The notes under the pieces were generated by a model. It was not told where the DNA came from and ran no database searches. It saw only the letters and a program-made list of their open reading frames with translations. Positions 1 through 9,206 of a stretch of DNA of 64,000 nucleotides are shown one piece after another. Origin of the DNA: Prorocentrum cordatum (Eukaryota > Sar > Dinophyceae > Prorocentrales > Prorocentraceae); NCBI GenBank assembly GCA_963575745.1, contig CAUYUJ010016897.1, forward strand, positions 85,001-149,000, read 5' to 3'. Within the stretch, counting starts at the first letter, position 1; every line of letters starts with the position of its first letter. The position numbers were made by a program, and so were the translations under genes.

Positions 1-1
1 A

Positions 2-3000
2 GGTGGCCAAGGCCGTGGCAAAGGCCGAGGCCGTGGTGGCAAGAAAGGACGAGGAGGCCGCAAGAGTGGAGGCAAAGCATCATCGTCAGACGGATGCACG
101 ACCTGCGGCTCTCCACTGCACTCAAGCGTGGACTGCCCGATCGTCAAATCTTCGTCGAGTTCACCTTCCAAGACAGGTGACTACTACGGCAAGAAGGGCA
201 AGTACCGCAGCAACAACAAAGGCAAGTATCGCAGCAAGTCCAAGTCCAACAAGAACGGCAAGGACAGCCGCTCGAGTGGCAAAGGTTTCGGCAAGCCGTG
301 GAGGAGTACCAGCAACGGCAAGGGCAAGAGGAACGGCAAGAACAGTAGCTACTACGAGGACGACTTATCATGGCAATATGACGAATATGATGGAGAGAGC
401 AGTTGGTTCACTCATGGCATCACGACCACATACGATGGAGACGTGACAGCTCCCAAGCCAGAACTCTTTACCCTGGGCTCGCCATCGGCATCGATTGCAG
501 CTGGACCGAAGATCACGCTTCCAGTTAAGCAGACCGTCCAGCTGGGCACCAAGTTCGACGCGGATGCGGCAGTTGTTACGCCCACCGAGCAGACTACGGT
601 CTTCAATTTCCCCTCTGATCAATCAGCAACGACGCCTGATACGTCGTCAGCATCGGGAGCAGCTCGACCTGTGGCAGGCCCGCTGCTCAAGAAGTCGATC
701 TTCATGACGATGGCGACGATCAACATGGCGTACAACTACCCGGCGAGCAACGAGACGTTCGGCACCATGCATGTGGTTCGAGGTGTGGAAAGGCTGGGAC
801 TCCTAGTGGATACAGGAGCATCCTCAGCCCTGATGGGCACCGACACGCTGCGCGTCTACCTGGACAAGATCGTCGAGCCGCTGGGCATCATGAACGAGGT
901 GCACTTCGGTCCCTCGACGTCCATGTTCACAGGAGTCGGAGGCAGACCCGAACCGGGACTGCGCGTGTGCACCATGCCTCTCGGAGTTCCTGGGCTACCA
1001 GGAGCTACATTCTCGACCGACCTGATCGGCAACAAGGGCTCATCATGTCCTGGTTTGATGCCGTTACCAAGTATGGTGGATTGCAGTGCGTTGGTAGCTT
1101 GCGGTGTCTATGACAACCGAGACGGCATCATGATCATTTCAGCTCCCGGCAAGCACAAGCAGGATCCTCCTCAAGTGGCATTGGTTCGTATTCTCTACAC
1201 CGACTCTAATCACTATCTTTTGCCAACAGACAGGTTCGAACAGACTGCACTGGAGATTGCCGAGGAACAACGAGATCTCTGGAAAGTTCTGAAGGCCCAC
1301 TGGTTTGACAAGTATCAACGAGGAGTATCGGCAAACATCGAGTGGGCATTCAACCTCGACAAGTCGGAGATCGAAGGTCCGCCACCCTCAGGCGTGGAAG
1401 CAGCTGTTAGAGACTCACCACGCCGACAAGAGGCTAAAAGGACAGGTATCGGACTCGTTCAAGATCCTCCGACGCAGCTAACATCATCATCAGGCAGTCA
1501 GGTGAACCATGACATCCATCAAGTAAAACTGTCGCCGGCAGCAGCTGCATTGTTTGCTCCAGATCGTCAAGGTTTTCAACGTCTGAAGCAGTGCCAGAAT
1601 CGGACCCTCACTTCTGGCTGGATGAGTGTACCTGGTCAAACCTACTTTCAAGATCTCTGGCCAGAAGGTATGGACGAAAAGGAGAAGCAGCAGCTGGAGA
1701 AGTACTATGCATGCATGCCCGAGGAGTTCTACTATTTCAGCGGCCTGATTGTCATTACTCCAGACAATGCCGAAGAATGGTGTCAACAGATTTCCAAGAT
1801 GATTCCAGAGCTGGACCTCATGGAGAGCATGAGCGGCTCTGGCAGGCTTTCATTATGCGCATATATGTCAGGTCTGACTGTCAGTTTTCCTCGGGACTTC
1901 AGATACGGCTGGGATCTTCGCAGGAAGAAGCATCGAGACCTCTTGGATAAGATCGACAAGATCCTGGCCAGTCTGGCAGAATTCTGGTCTCCACGATGCT
2001 CACCATGGTCGGCGTCAACAGTCATGAAGGAGGCCACGAAGCTCCAAGCGTCTCGACAAGCGGAGTGTCCCAACCTGCAGTGGGTTGCTCAACGTCTTCG
2101 CAAGGTACATCGAGATGGACGAGCCAGTGTCCTGGAGAATCCAAGGAGTTCGGTTATTCTCAAAAGTTCTCCATTGAAGTCGATCGCTCAACTGGGCACG
2201 TTTGGACATCTCGATCAGTGTCAGCTTGGGGCATCAGATCCATCAACTGGAGTGCCAGTCAAGAAGCCGACCTTCCTGCACATGATCAACATCACCCTGC
2301 AGCGCGTCCTGCACAAGTGCCAGGGCGACTCGAAGTGCAGCGAACACTCCGTACTGCAGGGCTCATTTCCAGGCACCAGCATCAACAAGACAGCTGCGGC
2401 GGCTGTCTATCCATGGCCGATGGTCACGGCCATCGTTCACGACTTGCACGACTACCTGCGGACGGGCGTCGTCAAGGACGGCGACGAATCCTCGCTATTC
2501 TACACACACCTTTGGAACTGCGAGAGGTGCAAGCACGGCCTACACAAGAAGCTGGCCGACGGCACCAACACGCCGACGGCTCCACACACACGTGTGGCAG
2601 GATGCAGGTTTTCTCCACACCGTCAGGGTATACCACCTGGAGGTGTCCCAGATGCTGGCGGAGGTGCGCCAGCAGCACCGCCAGGGCTTCATCCGCCCTT
2701 GCCGGGAGTGGAGCCAGCAGCAGCACCACCGCCAGCTGCACCTGCGGCACCACCTGCCGCGCCTGCAGCACCAGTGGCAGCAGCAGATCTTCCTGGACCA
2801 GCCCAGGAGGAGGCGCCCGCTGCACCAGCAGCGGCAGCAGCGGCTGCAGCTCCAGCTGCGGACATCGAGCCTCCTCCAGAGGCAGTGGCACCGCCAACGT
2901 ACATCGAGCCGAGCTTCGACCTCAAGGCCGCCAAGAAGGTGCTTCGTGATCCGAAGGCCTCAGTCAAGGAGAAGAAGGCCATCATCATGGGCATCCATGT

Positions 3001-6000
3001 CAAGTTTTGGCATGCGGCTGCCATGGAGCTCAAGAAGATGCTCTACCGGGCTGGCTATGGCAAGGAGGTGCTCGACTTAGTCGATGGCGTGATTGAGTGC
3101 TGCAAGGAGTGCAGCCAGTGGAAGCGCAAGTTGACTCGACCGCAAGTGAAGGCCATGTTGTCAGAGCACTTCAACTACAGGGTCCAGACGGACCTCTTCT
3201 TCATCTTCGACAAGACCTTCATCGTGCTAGTTGACGAATGCATTCGCTGGTGTCTGGTGGAAGAGCTTCCGCGCAAGACCGCCGACGAGTGGATGGCCGT
3301 GGTCTTCAGGAGCTGGATCAGGTACTTCGGCCCGATGACCTACTTGGTTACCGACCAGGAGGGCGCCATCACGAGCGACCTCGTCGGCAAGTGCTGCGAG
3401 AAGTTTGATATCATCCGCGACTTCGGCGGATCGCAAGGACACACAGCCGCGCCCATCGCAGAGAGAAGGATCGAGATCATTCGTACGGGGGCTCAGAAGT
3501 TGTGGGCAACAGTCCAGAAGACGGGCCTGAACACGACGCAGAGTCAGGTGGTCTGCGAGACTGCGATGTCCACCAACAGCATGCTCAGCTACAACGGCCA
3601 CACGCCCAACCAGGGCTTGCTGGGCTATCGGCCCAGAGAGCTGTATGACCCAGAGGTCAAGACGATCTCAGCCGCTGCCGGAGCGCTGGAGACAGCTCCA
3701 GACGCCATCGAGGTGTCCATCCGCCTCCGTATGATGGCCAAGGAGGCGATACTACAGAGCATTGTCGAGGACCGACTGGCGGTGGCTCAGAACACCAAGA
3801 TGCAGAAGTTCAAGCCCGAGGACCGTGCGAAGATCATCGACGGCGCGAAGGCAGATCTCTGGCGCGAGCCAGATTCAAAGGATGACCCTGGCTGGCGTGG
3901 ACCATGCGAGGTGATTAAGGTTTACCAGGACGGTTCAAGAGCTGTGGTCGACTGGAGAGGCCACATCATGCTGGTGCCCATCAGGCACCTGCGCCCGCAT
4001 ATCGGCTTCGTGTGGCTCCTCCACCACAAGTCACATAGCAGCCAGGTCTACGCCACACAGCACGAATTCAACGACACGGTCAAGCAGATGATGGAGATGG
4101 TGGAGACAGGAGCGGCTTTCTCGTCGTACACCTACGGCCTGGTCTACTCGAGTGTGGACCACAGCTATATCGTCGTGCCGCCCGACCTTGAGCAGAATCC
4201 GCCACCGCTGTGGACGGTCGCTCAGAAGGTTTTCACGGGAGTTCTCAACGGCACGAAGTTCGATGGCATCCAGTTTGGCAACAAGTGCAAGAGGACAGAT
4301 GCCATCTCGGCGGCACAGCGCGGACAGCTCATCACCTGGAACAACAGTCGCCGAGAGAGCTACATGATCCGCGATGTGGTGCCGGACAAGGCGCTGCCGC
4401 TCTCATTTTCAGGCCCTTGGAAGGACGAGAGCTTCATGCTATACTTCAGCTACAACAAGCCGAACGACGAGATCGAGGACACGCCCGAAGTCGACCTCAG
4501 TGGAGTTGGTGGTCCATCTCCCATTCCATGGACAGCATCACCATGGACGTCGTTTGGCGGCTCTTGGTTGGAAGCTGGCGACGATGAAGATGACCATCGT
4601 CAACAAGGAGATCTTCCAAGACCAGGTGGTCAGCAGCCTCAGCTGCCAGCGAAGGTTCCGCTTGCTGCCCGACAGACACCAGCTGAACCAACAATGCCAG
4701 CTCCACCAGTGAGACATGTGCCAAGGCCAACAACACAGTCATATGTGCCCAAGACGCCTCCACCAGCGAGGCGCAGGCCATTGTCTCCGAACGTGTCGTT
4801 CGACGTCATCCCTGAGGTCGAGGCTGACATCATGCGGCCGCCGCCGCCGCCGCCGCCAGGAGGAGGAGCAGCAGCAGTCGCAGGCTTCGTGCCGCCACCT
4901 CCTGCGCCGCCTGCGAGCACAGGCGCGATCGACCCAGACGACCAAGCGGACACCGACATTGTCAAGCTGTCGGAGTCCTCCAGCAATTCACCAGCTACGG
5001 CAGATCGGTCAAGATCAAGAGTATTCGAGCGGGCTCCCAGGCCGGAGACACCCTCAAGACGGGTGCCGATATCGGGCGAGAACGTGGCCGTACCGAAGAC
5101 TCCGCAACCAGAGGTGGCAATCTCAGCATCACCTCTGAGATCAGCCACGCCGCCTCCAGCGGCCAAGGCCTCGACACCGTCTTCACCAGCTAGTCAGCAG
5201 GACAAGCTGGACTACGGCAACACGCATGAGCCTACTCTCGACTATGGTCAGCCAGAGGAGCCGATCTTGGGACCTCTGCCGGAGATACCTCTACCAGGAG
5301 CAAGTCACGAAGGACCATCGCCAACTACATCAGAGTTGGACAGATCTCGCACGAGAGACTATGGACCTGCTCCAGATCCACGAGCCCAGCACGATAAGCA
5401 TGACCGACAAGTTCGTCAAGAATCTCTAAGGCATCGATCATCAGCATCGCCGATTACAGCCAGAACACAACCGCATAAGCGAGAAGCACCAGACGCTCCG
5501 CCCGACGATCGAGTGGCGCCTGGAGTTCGCGCCTCAGCAGCATCGGCATCATCGGGAGCCCTGGCTCCACCAGAGCCAGTCCTGCCCATCGCTGAGCCCG
5601 CCGACGTCGACGAGACTATCGACTACGGCCCGGCAACAAGCGAGAAGATCGACGAGGACAAGCAGGAGAAGCTCGAGATGCATAGTTACCAGGTGTGGTT
5701 CGATGTACACCACGCTGAGCACCGACTGGGACAGCCTCTGCGTAAAGTGGCTCCAGTTGGCTTCAAGCCACATTTTGACGAGGAACATTTCACGCATGCC
5801 ATTGCCGACGCAGAGCAGATCCTACATTTCAGTCAGCAAGCTGAGCGAGGCGAGCTGCCCTGGACGGCATCAGAGGCGTTTGCAGTACTTGAAGGGCCGA
5901 TGACGAGGCCCATGTGCTTCTACTATGACATTCGCGAGGACCAGTGTTTCTCGGTCTCATCTGATGATCTCCTCACGCCACAAGAGGTGATCGACAACTG

Positions 6001-7780
6001 GGATGTCGTGGAGATCGGTGACTACGAGGAGGCAGTGTCGCTGTACAGCCACGATGTCTTCGAGATCGACCTGTCCTCGAATGCCACGAACGTCGTGGAC
6101 GGCATCTGGGTGCGCAAGTGGAAGAATCGGCAGAAGCGGATTGTCAAGTCAAGGTGCTGCGGTCGCGGTTTCCTGGACCGCCAGAAGACGACGGTGAGTC
6201 GCCATTCGTCAACAGCCTCGCGGCTAAGCCACAGGCTACTCTGCTCACTGGCCATGCAGTTCGAGTTGACCCTCGAAAGCTTCGACATCTCAACAGCTTT
6301 TCTTCAAGGGTTGAAGTTCTCAGAGGTGGTGGCCAAAGCGAAGGAGCTAGGCCATGAAGTCAAGGAGGCGCGCCAAGTCTGGTTTCGCCCGCCAGCGAAC
6401 ATTTGGAGGCACTGGAGGAACATTCCGAAGAGCAAGATCACAGTACTGGATGGAGATATTCCACACTTCATCCTGAAGTGCCTCAAGGCGCTATATGGCC
6501 TGGTGGACGCTCCGCTGCTGTGGCAGCTGGCGCTGTTGCACTACCTGAAGCTGGACATCGGCTACAGGATGAGTACCCATGACGAGTGTTTCCTGATGAT
6601 CATCAATGGCTGGCAGGTTGTATCGTTGTGTATCATTCACGTGGACGATCTTCTTCTAGCAGCGACGAAGGACTTCCTCGACCATATCGCCAAGAAGCTC
6701 GGACAGAAGTTCGGGAACCCGAAGAGGACAGGCCTTCCGTTCACCTACCTGGGCACGAAGCACGAGATGCTCACCCCAGGACACCTGCTGGTTCACCAGC
6801 AGCACTACCTCGAGAAGTTGCCGGAGGCCAAGTTCACGAACGCGTACAACATCAAGAAGGACTTCCAGGAGCTGGACGAGTACGAGCACCACCAGTTCAG
6901 GTCGCTGGTCTGCAGTTTGCTATGGCTATGTCTCACGCGAGTGGATATTGCTCATGATGTGGTTTCGTTGCAGTCAGAGATGGTGTGCCCTCAAGTTCAG
7001 CACATGAAGATGGCCAATCGTGTACTTGCGAAGGCTCGCAAGACGAAGGAGATGAACGGCCTGCACTACCATCGAGTGTCGTTTCCACTGAGGCTCTGCA
7101 GCATACACGACTGCGGGCATGCAAGCAAGAAGAGCTGCTATCCGTACGAAGGAAAGTTCGTTATGATGATGCATGACGACCTGAAGACTGACACGCCTGA
7201 GTGGATCACTGGTCAGGATTTGTCTAAGGTTGGAGGCTATGCGCACACATTGTTCTTCAGTGCTCGCAAGGCCTCAAGAGTTTCTCACTCGACATCGCAT
7301 GCGGAGACGCTTTCAGCCATCGGATGTACTCAGATGGGTCAGCTGATCGCGGCAAGGCTCACAGAGTTGTTCTGCCAGATGCTGCTGCCTCCGCGTGCCA
7401 CGATCACCGCACATGACATGCTGGAGCTAAGCCAGAAGGACATCACGATCATACCGCATGATGCGGTGACAGATTGCATGGACCTCTTCGAGCTGATCAC
7501 AGGTGGCCGTGGCATACCATCTGACAAGTCGCAGAGAGTGGCCATCATGGCACTGCGCGAAGATCGAGTTCATCATCGTATTCGTTCTCTACTACACGTT
7601 CCAACCAGGATCATGCTAGCCGACGGCCTCACGAAGGAAGGCTGGTTCGATCAGCTCTTGGTGTACTGCGCTACCGGCAAGTGGAAGATCACCCTCATCG
7701 AGGGCCAGGCAGTTCGACACAAGAGAGCAGCACAACACCCGGAAGCTACCGAGAAGGAGATCGAGAACCTCCAGGAGTAG
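2..7780 (+). CDS. Ty1/copia-type Gag-Pol polyprotein, 5'-incomplete
   Basis: The frame is open from the window edge, so about 2592 residues are visible and the N-terminus is missing. Numbering from nt 2: a basic Gly/Arg stretch, then a CCHC zinc knuckle (CX2CX4HX4C, residues 32-45); an aspartic protease active site VDTGASSA near residue 270; an HX4H...CX2C pre-integrase finger at nt 2995-3114; an integrase core with D at nt 3191, D at 3353 and E at 3461, an exact D-x35-E spacing. The RT shows DISTAFLQG (nt 6284), LKALYGLVDAPLLW and HVDD (nt 6638-6649, normally YVDD). RNase H shows SHSTSHAETLSA (about nt 7285-7320), ending near LADGLTKEGW. The order protease-integrase-RT-RNase H is diagnostic of copia. 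It is long for the family because Pro/Ala-rich linkers sit between protease and integrase and between integrase and RT. No internal stop is present, so it may be recent. The TAG stop is at 7778-7780. Confidence 0.93.
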   Translation, partial: GGQGRGKGRGRGGKKGRGGRKSGGKASSSDGCTTCGSPLHSSVDCPIVKSSSSSPSKTGDYYGKKGKYRSNNKGKYRSKSKSNKNGKDSRSSGKGFGKPWRSTSNGKGKRNGKNSSYYEDDLSWQYDEYDGESSWFTHGITTTYDGDVTAPKPELFTLGSPSASIAAGPKITLPVKQTVQLGTKFDADAAVVTPTEQTTVFNFPSDQSATTPDTSSASGAARPVAGPLLKKSIFMTMATINMAYNYPASNETFGTMHVVRGVERLGLLVDTGASSALMGTDTLRVYLDKIVEPLGIMNEVHFGPSTSMFTGVGGRPEPGLRVCTMPLGVPGLPGATFSTDLIGNKGSSCPGLMPLPSMVDCSALVACGVYDNRDGIMIISAPGKHKQDPPQVALVRILYTDSNHYLLPTDRFEQTALEIAEEQRDLWKVLKAHWFDKYQRGVSANIEWAFNLDKSEIEGPPPSGVEAAVRDSPRRQEAKRTGIGLVQDPPTQLTSSSGSQVNHDIHQVKLSPAAAALFAPDRQGFQRLKQCQNRTLTSGWMSVPGQTYFQDLWPEGMDEKEKQQLEKYYACMPEEFYYFSGLIVITPDNAEEWCQQISKMIPELDLMESMSGSGRLSLCAYMSGLTVSFPRDFRYGWDLRRKKHRDLLDKIDKILASLAEFWSPRCSPWSASTVMKEATKLQASRQAECPNLQWVAQRLRKVHRDGRASVLENPRSSVILKSSPLKSIAQLGTFGHLDQCQLGASDPSTGVPVKKPTFLHMINITLQRVLHKCQGDSKCSEHSVLQGSFPGTSINKTAAAAVYPWPMVTAIVHDLHDYLRTGVVKDGDESSLFYTHLWNCERCKHGLHKKLADGTNTPTAPHTRVAGCRFSPHRQGIPPGGVPDAGGGAPAAPPGLHPPLPGVEPAAAPPPAAPAAPPAAPAAPVAAADLPGPAQEEAPAAPAAAAAAAAPAADIEPPPEAVAPPTYIEPSFDLKAAKKVLRDPKASVKEKKAIIMGIHVKFWHAAAMELKKMLYRAGYGKEVLDLVDGVIECCKECSQWKRKLTRPQVKAMLSEHFNYRVQTDLFFIFDKTFIVLVDECIRWCLVEELPRKTADEWMAVVFRSWIRYFGPMTYLVTDQEGAITSDLVGKCCEKFDIIRDFGGSQGHTAAPIAERRIEIIRTGAQKLWATVQKTGLNTTQSQVVCETAMSTNSMLSYNGHTPNQGLLGYRPRELYDPEVKTISAAAGALETAPDAIEVSIRLRMMAKEAILQSIVEDRLAVAQNTKMQKFKPEDRAKIIDGAKADLWREPDSKDDPGWRGPCEVIKVYQDGSRAVVDWRGHIMLVPIRHLRPHIGFVWLLHHKSHSSQVYATQHEFNDTVKQMMEMVETGAAFSSYTYGLVYSSVDHSYIVVPPDLEQNPPPLWTVAQKVFTGVLNGTKFDGIQFGNKCKRTDAISAAQRGQLITWNNSRRESYMIRDVVPDKALPLSFSGPWKDESFMLYFSYNKPNDEIEDTPEVDLSGVGGPSPIPWTASPWTSFGGSWLEAGDDEDDHRQQGDLPRPGGQQPQLPAKVPLAARQTPAEPTMPAPPVRHVPRPTTQSYVPKTPPPARRRPLSPNVSFDVIPEVEADIMRPPPPPPPGGGAAAVAGFVPPPPAPPASTGAIDPDDQADTDIVKLSESSSNSPATADRSRSRVFERAPRPETPSRRVPISGENVAVPKTPQPEVAISASPLRSATPPPAAKASTPSSPASQQDKLDYGNTHEPTLDYGQPEEPILGPLPEIPLPGASHEGPSPTTSELDRSRTRDYGPAPDPRAQHDKHDRQVRQESLRHRSSASPITARTQPHKREAPDAPPDDRVAPGVRASAASASSGALAPPEPVLPIAEPADVDETIDYGPATSEKIDEDKQEKLEMHSYQVWFDVHHAEHRLGQPLRKVAPVGFKPHFDEEHFTHAIADAEQILHFSQQAERGELPWTASEAFAVLEGPMTRPMCFYYDIREDQCFSVSSDDLLTPQEVIDNWDVVEIGDYEEAVSLYSHDVFEIDLSSNATNVVDGIWVRKWKNRQKRIVKSRCCGRGFLDRQKTTVSRHSSTASRLSHRLLCSLAMQFELTLESFDISTAFLQGLKFSEVVAKAKELGHEVKEARQVWFRPPANIWRHWRNIPKSKITVLDGDIPHFILKCLKALYGLVDAPLLWQLALLHYLKLDIGYRMSTHDECFLMIINGWQVVSLCIIHVDDLLLAATKDFLDHIAKKLGQKFGNPKRTGLPFTYLGTKHEMLTPGHLLVHQQHYLEKLPEAKFTNAYNIKKDFQELDEYEHHQFRSLVCSLLWLCLTRVDIAHDVVSLQSEMVCPQVQHMKMANRVLAKARKTKEMNGLHYHRVSFPLRLCSIHDCGHASKKSCYPYEGKFVMMMHDDLKTDTPEWITGQDLSKVGGYAHTLFFSARKASRVSHSTSHAETLSAIGCTQMGQLIAARLTELFCQMLLPPRATITAHDMLELSQKDITIIPHDAVTDCMDLFELITGGRGIPSDKSQRVAIMALREDRVHHRIRSLLHVPTRIMLADGLTKEGWFDQLLVYCATGKWKITLIEGQAVRHKRAAQHPEATEKEIENLQE

Positions 7781-7832
7781 CTAGATCACGACGTCTACTA
7801 CGACATGCGTTGCAGTCGTGGGAACGACCCGC

Positions 7833-7848
7833 GAGAGAGAGAGATGAG
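7833..7848 (+). other. candidate polypurine tract of the copia element
   Basis: A run of 16 purine-biased bases (GAGAGAGAGAGATGAG) starts 52 bp after the copia stop codon, where a plus-strand primer next to the 3' LTR is expected. The 5' LTR lies outside the window, so the LTR itself cannot be delimited. Confidence 0.3.
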
Positions 7849-8166
7849 TTGAGTCATGTGATGAGGAGAAATGAGCGTTTGCCCTTGCGTTGCTGCTCCT
7901 CACTCGTCCTACCTCCAGCTTCCTCGATAAAGCTCGAAAGCACAGGAGTTTTTCACGTTGGCCTAGCAAGCCAGCCTGATGTTCGAAAAGCATTGTTGCA
8001 TGTCTTACAGAAGCTATCGAGATAGAGCTAAGCTGTATGTTTAAAGCAGTTGTGGATCGCTCCACGCTCCGCTGTGTTTGTTTTCCTACGGTTCTGTAAA
8101 GGACAGGCATCGGAGTTAGATTGTGTGTATGAGTTCGGGGTAAGAGGCTTCAGAACCATCAGAGAT

Positions 8167-8216
8167 GTTTGAGATATGTTTGAATGTTATTGTTTGAGAT
8201 ATGTTTGAATGTTATT
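8167..8216 (+). repeat. perfect 25-bp tandem duplication
   Basis: Two identical adjacent 25-bp copies, 8167-8191 and 8192-8216, each beginning GTTTGAGATATG. This could be replication slippage within the copia flank. Confidence 0.9.
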
Positions 8217-8222
8217 CGACTA

Positions 8223-8244
8223 TCCGTAAACGGGATGGCTCAAG
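8223..8244 (+). other. spliced-leader-like 22-mer, degenerate
   Basis: The 22 bases begin TCCGTA and end TGGCTCAAG, the same termini and length as the conserved dinoflagellate spliced leader, but the 7-base middle differs (AACGGGA). About 16 of 22 positions agree. It also forms a small hairpin (GATGGCT/AGCCATC). It could be a decayed spliced-leader relic or coincidence. Confidence 0.25.
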
Positions 8245-8279
8245 CCATCAATGGTTCGACAGCTCACGCTGGAAAACTA

Positions 8280-8457
8280 ACTCTCTCTCCTTCCCCCCCC
8301 CCTCTCCTGTCCCCGCTCCCCCTCTCTCCTGTCCACCCCCCCTCTTCCTCCCCCTCTCTCCTGCCCCCCCCCCTTCCTCTCTCCTGTCCCCCCCCTCCCC
8401 CTCTCTCCTGCCCCCCCCCCTCTCTCCCTTCCCCCCCTCCCCCCCCTCTCTCTTTTC
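8280..8457. repeat. pyrimidine-rich minisatellite (CTCTCTCCTGTCCCC-like units)
   Basis: Irregular repeats of CTCTCTCCTG followed by 4-10 C residues. Open frames across it on both strands are low-complexity artefacts. Confidence 0.85.
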
Positions 8458-8675
8458 CAGGGCGCAGTGCAGGGGGGGGGGGAGCTGGGGAAAACAGAAG
8501 GTGCAGAGGCGGGGTGTGTGTGCAGGACGAGGGGGGGGGCATTGGGGAGGCCTTGCGTGTCAATTTTTCCGTCGTTCGCGTGCCCCCCCCTTGCAGAGCG
8601 AAGCTTGAGCGAGCTCAAGCCCACGCTCTCAGACACTCACACGCCGCATCGGCGGACACACACACACACATATAT

Positions 8676-8785
8676 GCGTGGTTTTAACAACGATTTGTGC
8701 AGGGGAAATGCGAGAGGGGCCGCACTGACTCGTCAGGGAGTTGCCATGCCGATGCTACGCCATCGGAATTGTGGCTCAAAGTGCA
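8676..8785 (+). repeat. A1 direct repeat of the YR element
   Basis: 110 bp beginning GCGTGGTTTTAACAACG. It matches A2 at 15238-15347 at full length with only a handful of substitutions. It is the left end of the element. Confidence 0.92.
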
Positions 8786-8798
8786 AGAGGCGTCTTCG

Positions 8799-9206
8799 AT
8801 GCAGGACCTCGCCGCCTCCCTGTCAGGAGTCCTGCAGTACGGGGCGCAGGCCATCGGAGCCTCCGTGGTCGCGCGCGCGGCGGCCCCGAGCTGTGGCGCC
8901 TGCGCGCCTCAGCTTGCTTGCCCTGCCATCCCCTCCTGCGTCTGCGCAGGCGCTGGCGGGCAGGTGACCGAGCCGTCGTGCGTGGGCCTCATCGCGGCAT
9001 ACGCGGTGGCCGCGCTGATCGTCGGCCTCACCGTCGGGGCGGCGGGGGGCGCCTGGGCGGCCAGCGGCCTGCGCGCGGCTGGGGCGCCAGCGCCGGCGCC
9101 AGCGGCGGCGGGCAAGGTGCCGCAGGCGACCCTCTCGATTGAGGACGAGGCCCGGGAGCAGGCGGCGGCAGCGCGGGCTCGGACGACGGTCGCCAGCTCG
9201 CAATGA
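8799..9206 (+). CDS. YR-element ORF1: small Cys-rich single-pass membrane protein
   Basis: 135 residues from the first ATG in frame (8799), 14 bp after A1. A cluster of Cys residues (CGACAPQLACP...CVC) at about residues 33-53 precedes one strongly hydrophobic segment (GLIAAYAVAALIVGLTVG, about residues 63-80). An Ala/Pro-rich tail ends in a charged helix (SIEDEAREQAAAARAR). Its TGA (9204-9206) overlaps the next ATG (9203) as ATGA, which suggests translation of the following Gag-like frame by reinitiation. The role is unknown; membrane anchoring of the element's particle is only a guess. An upstream GTG would add A1-encoded residues but is an unlikely start. Confidence 0.6.
   Translation: MQDLAASLSGVLQYGAQAIGASVVARAAAPSCGACAPQLACPAIPSCVCAGAGGQVTEPSCVGLIAAYAVAALIVGLTVGAAGGAWAASGLRAAGAPAPAPAAAGKVPQATLSIEDEAREQAAAARARTTVASSQ

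Larger units (their letters stand above)
7849..8675. other. non-coding copia 3' flank, possible 3' LTR
   Basis: No gene is supported here. It may contain the 3' LTR of the copia element. It ends in a short (CA)n/(TA)n tract immediately before the YR retrotransposon. It includes the tandem duplication at 8167-8216, the spliced-leader-like 22-mer at 8223-8244 and the pyrimidine-rich array at 8280-8457, listed separately. Runs of G at 8474-8482 and 8531-8539 add to the low complexity. Confidence 0.5.

Noticed and set aside
8740-8785. Spliced-leader likeness of the A1/A2 repeat (GCCATCGG...TGGCTCAAAG)
   Set aside because: The match is interrupted by several extra bases and is shared by both A repeats, so it belongs to the element's own sequence.
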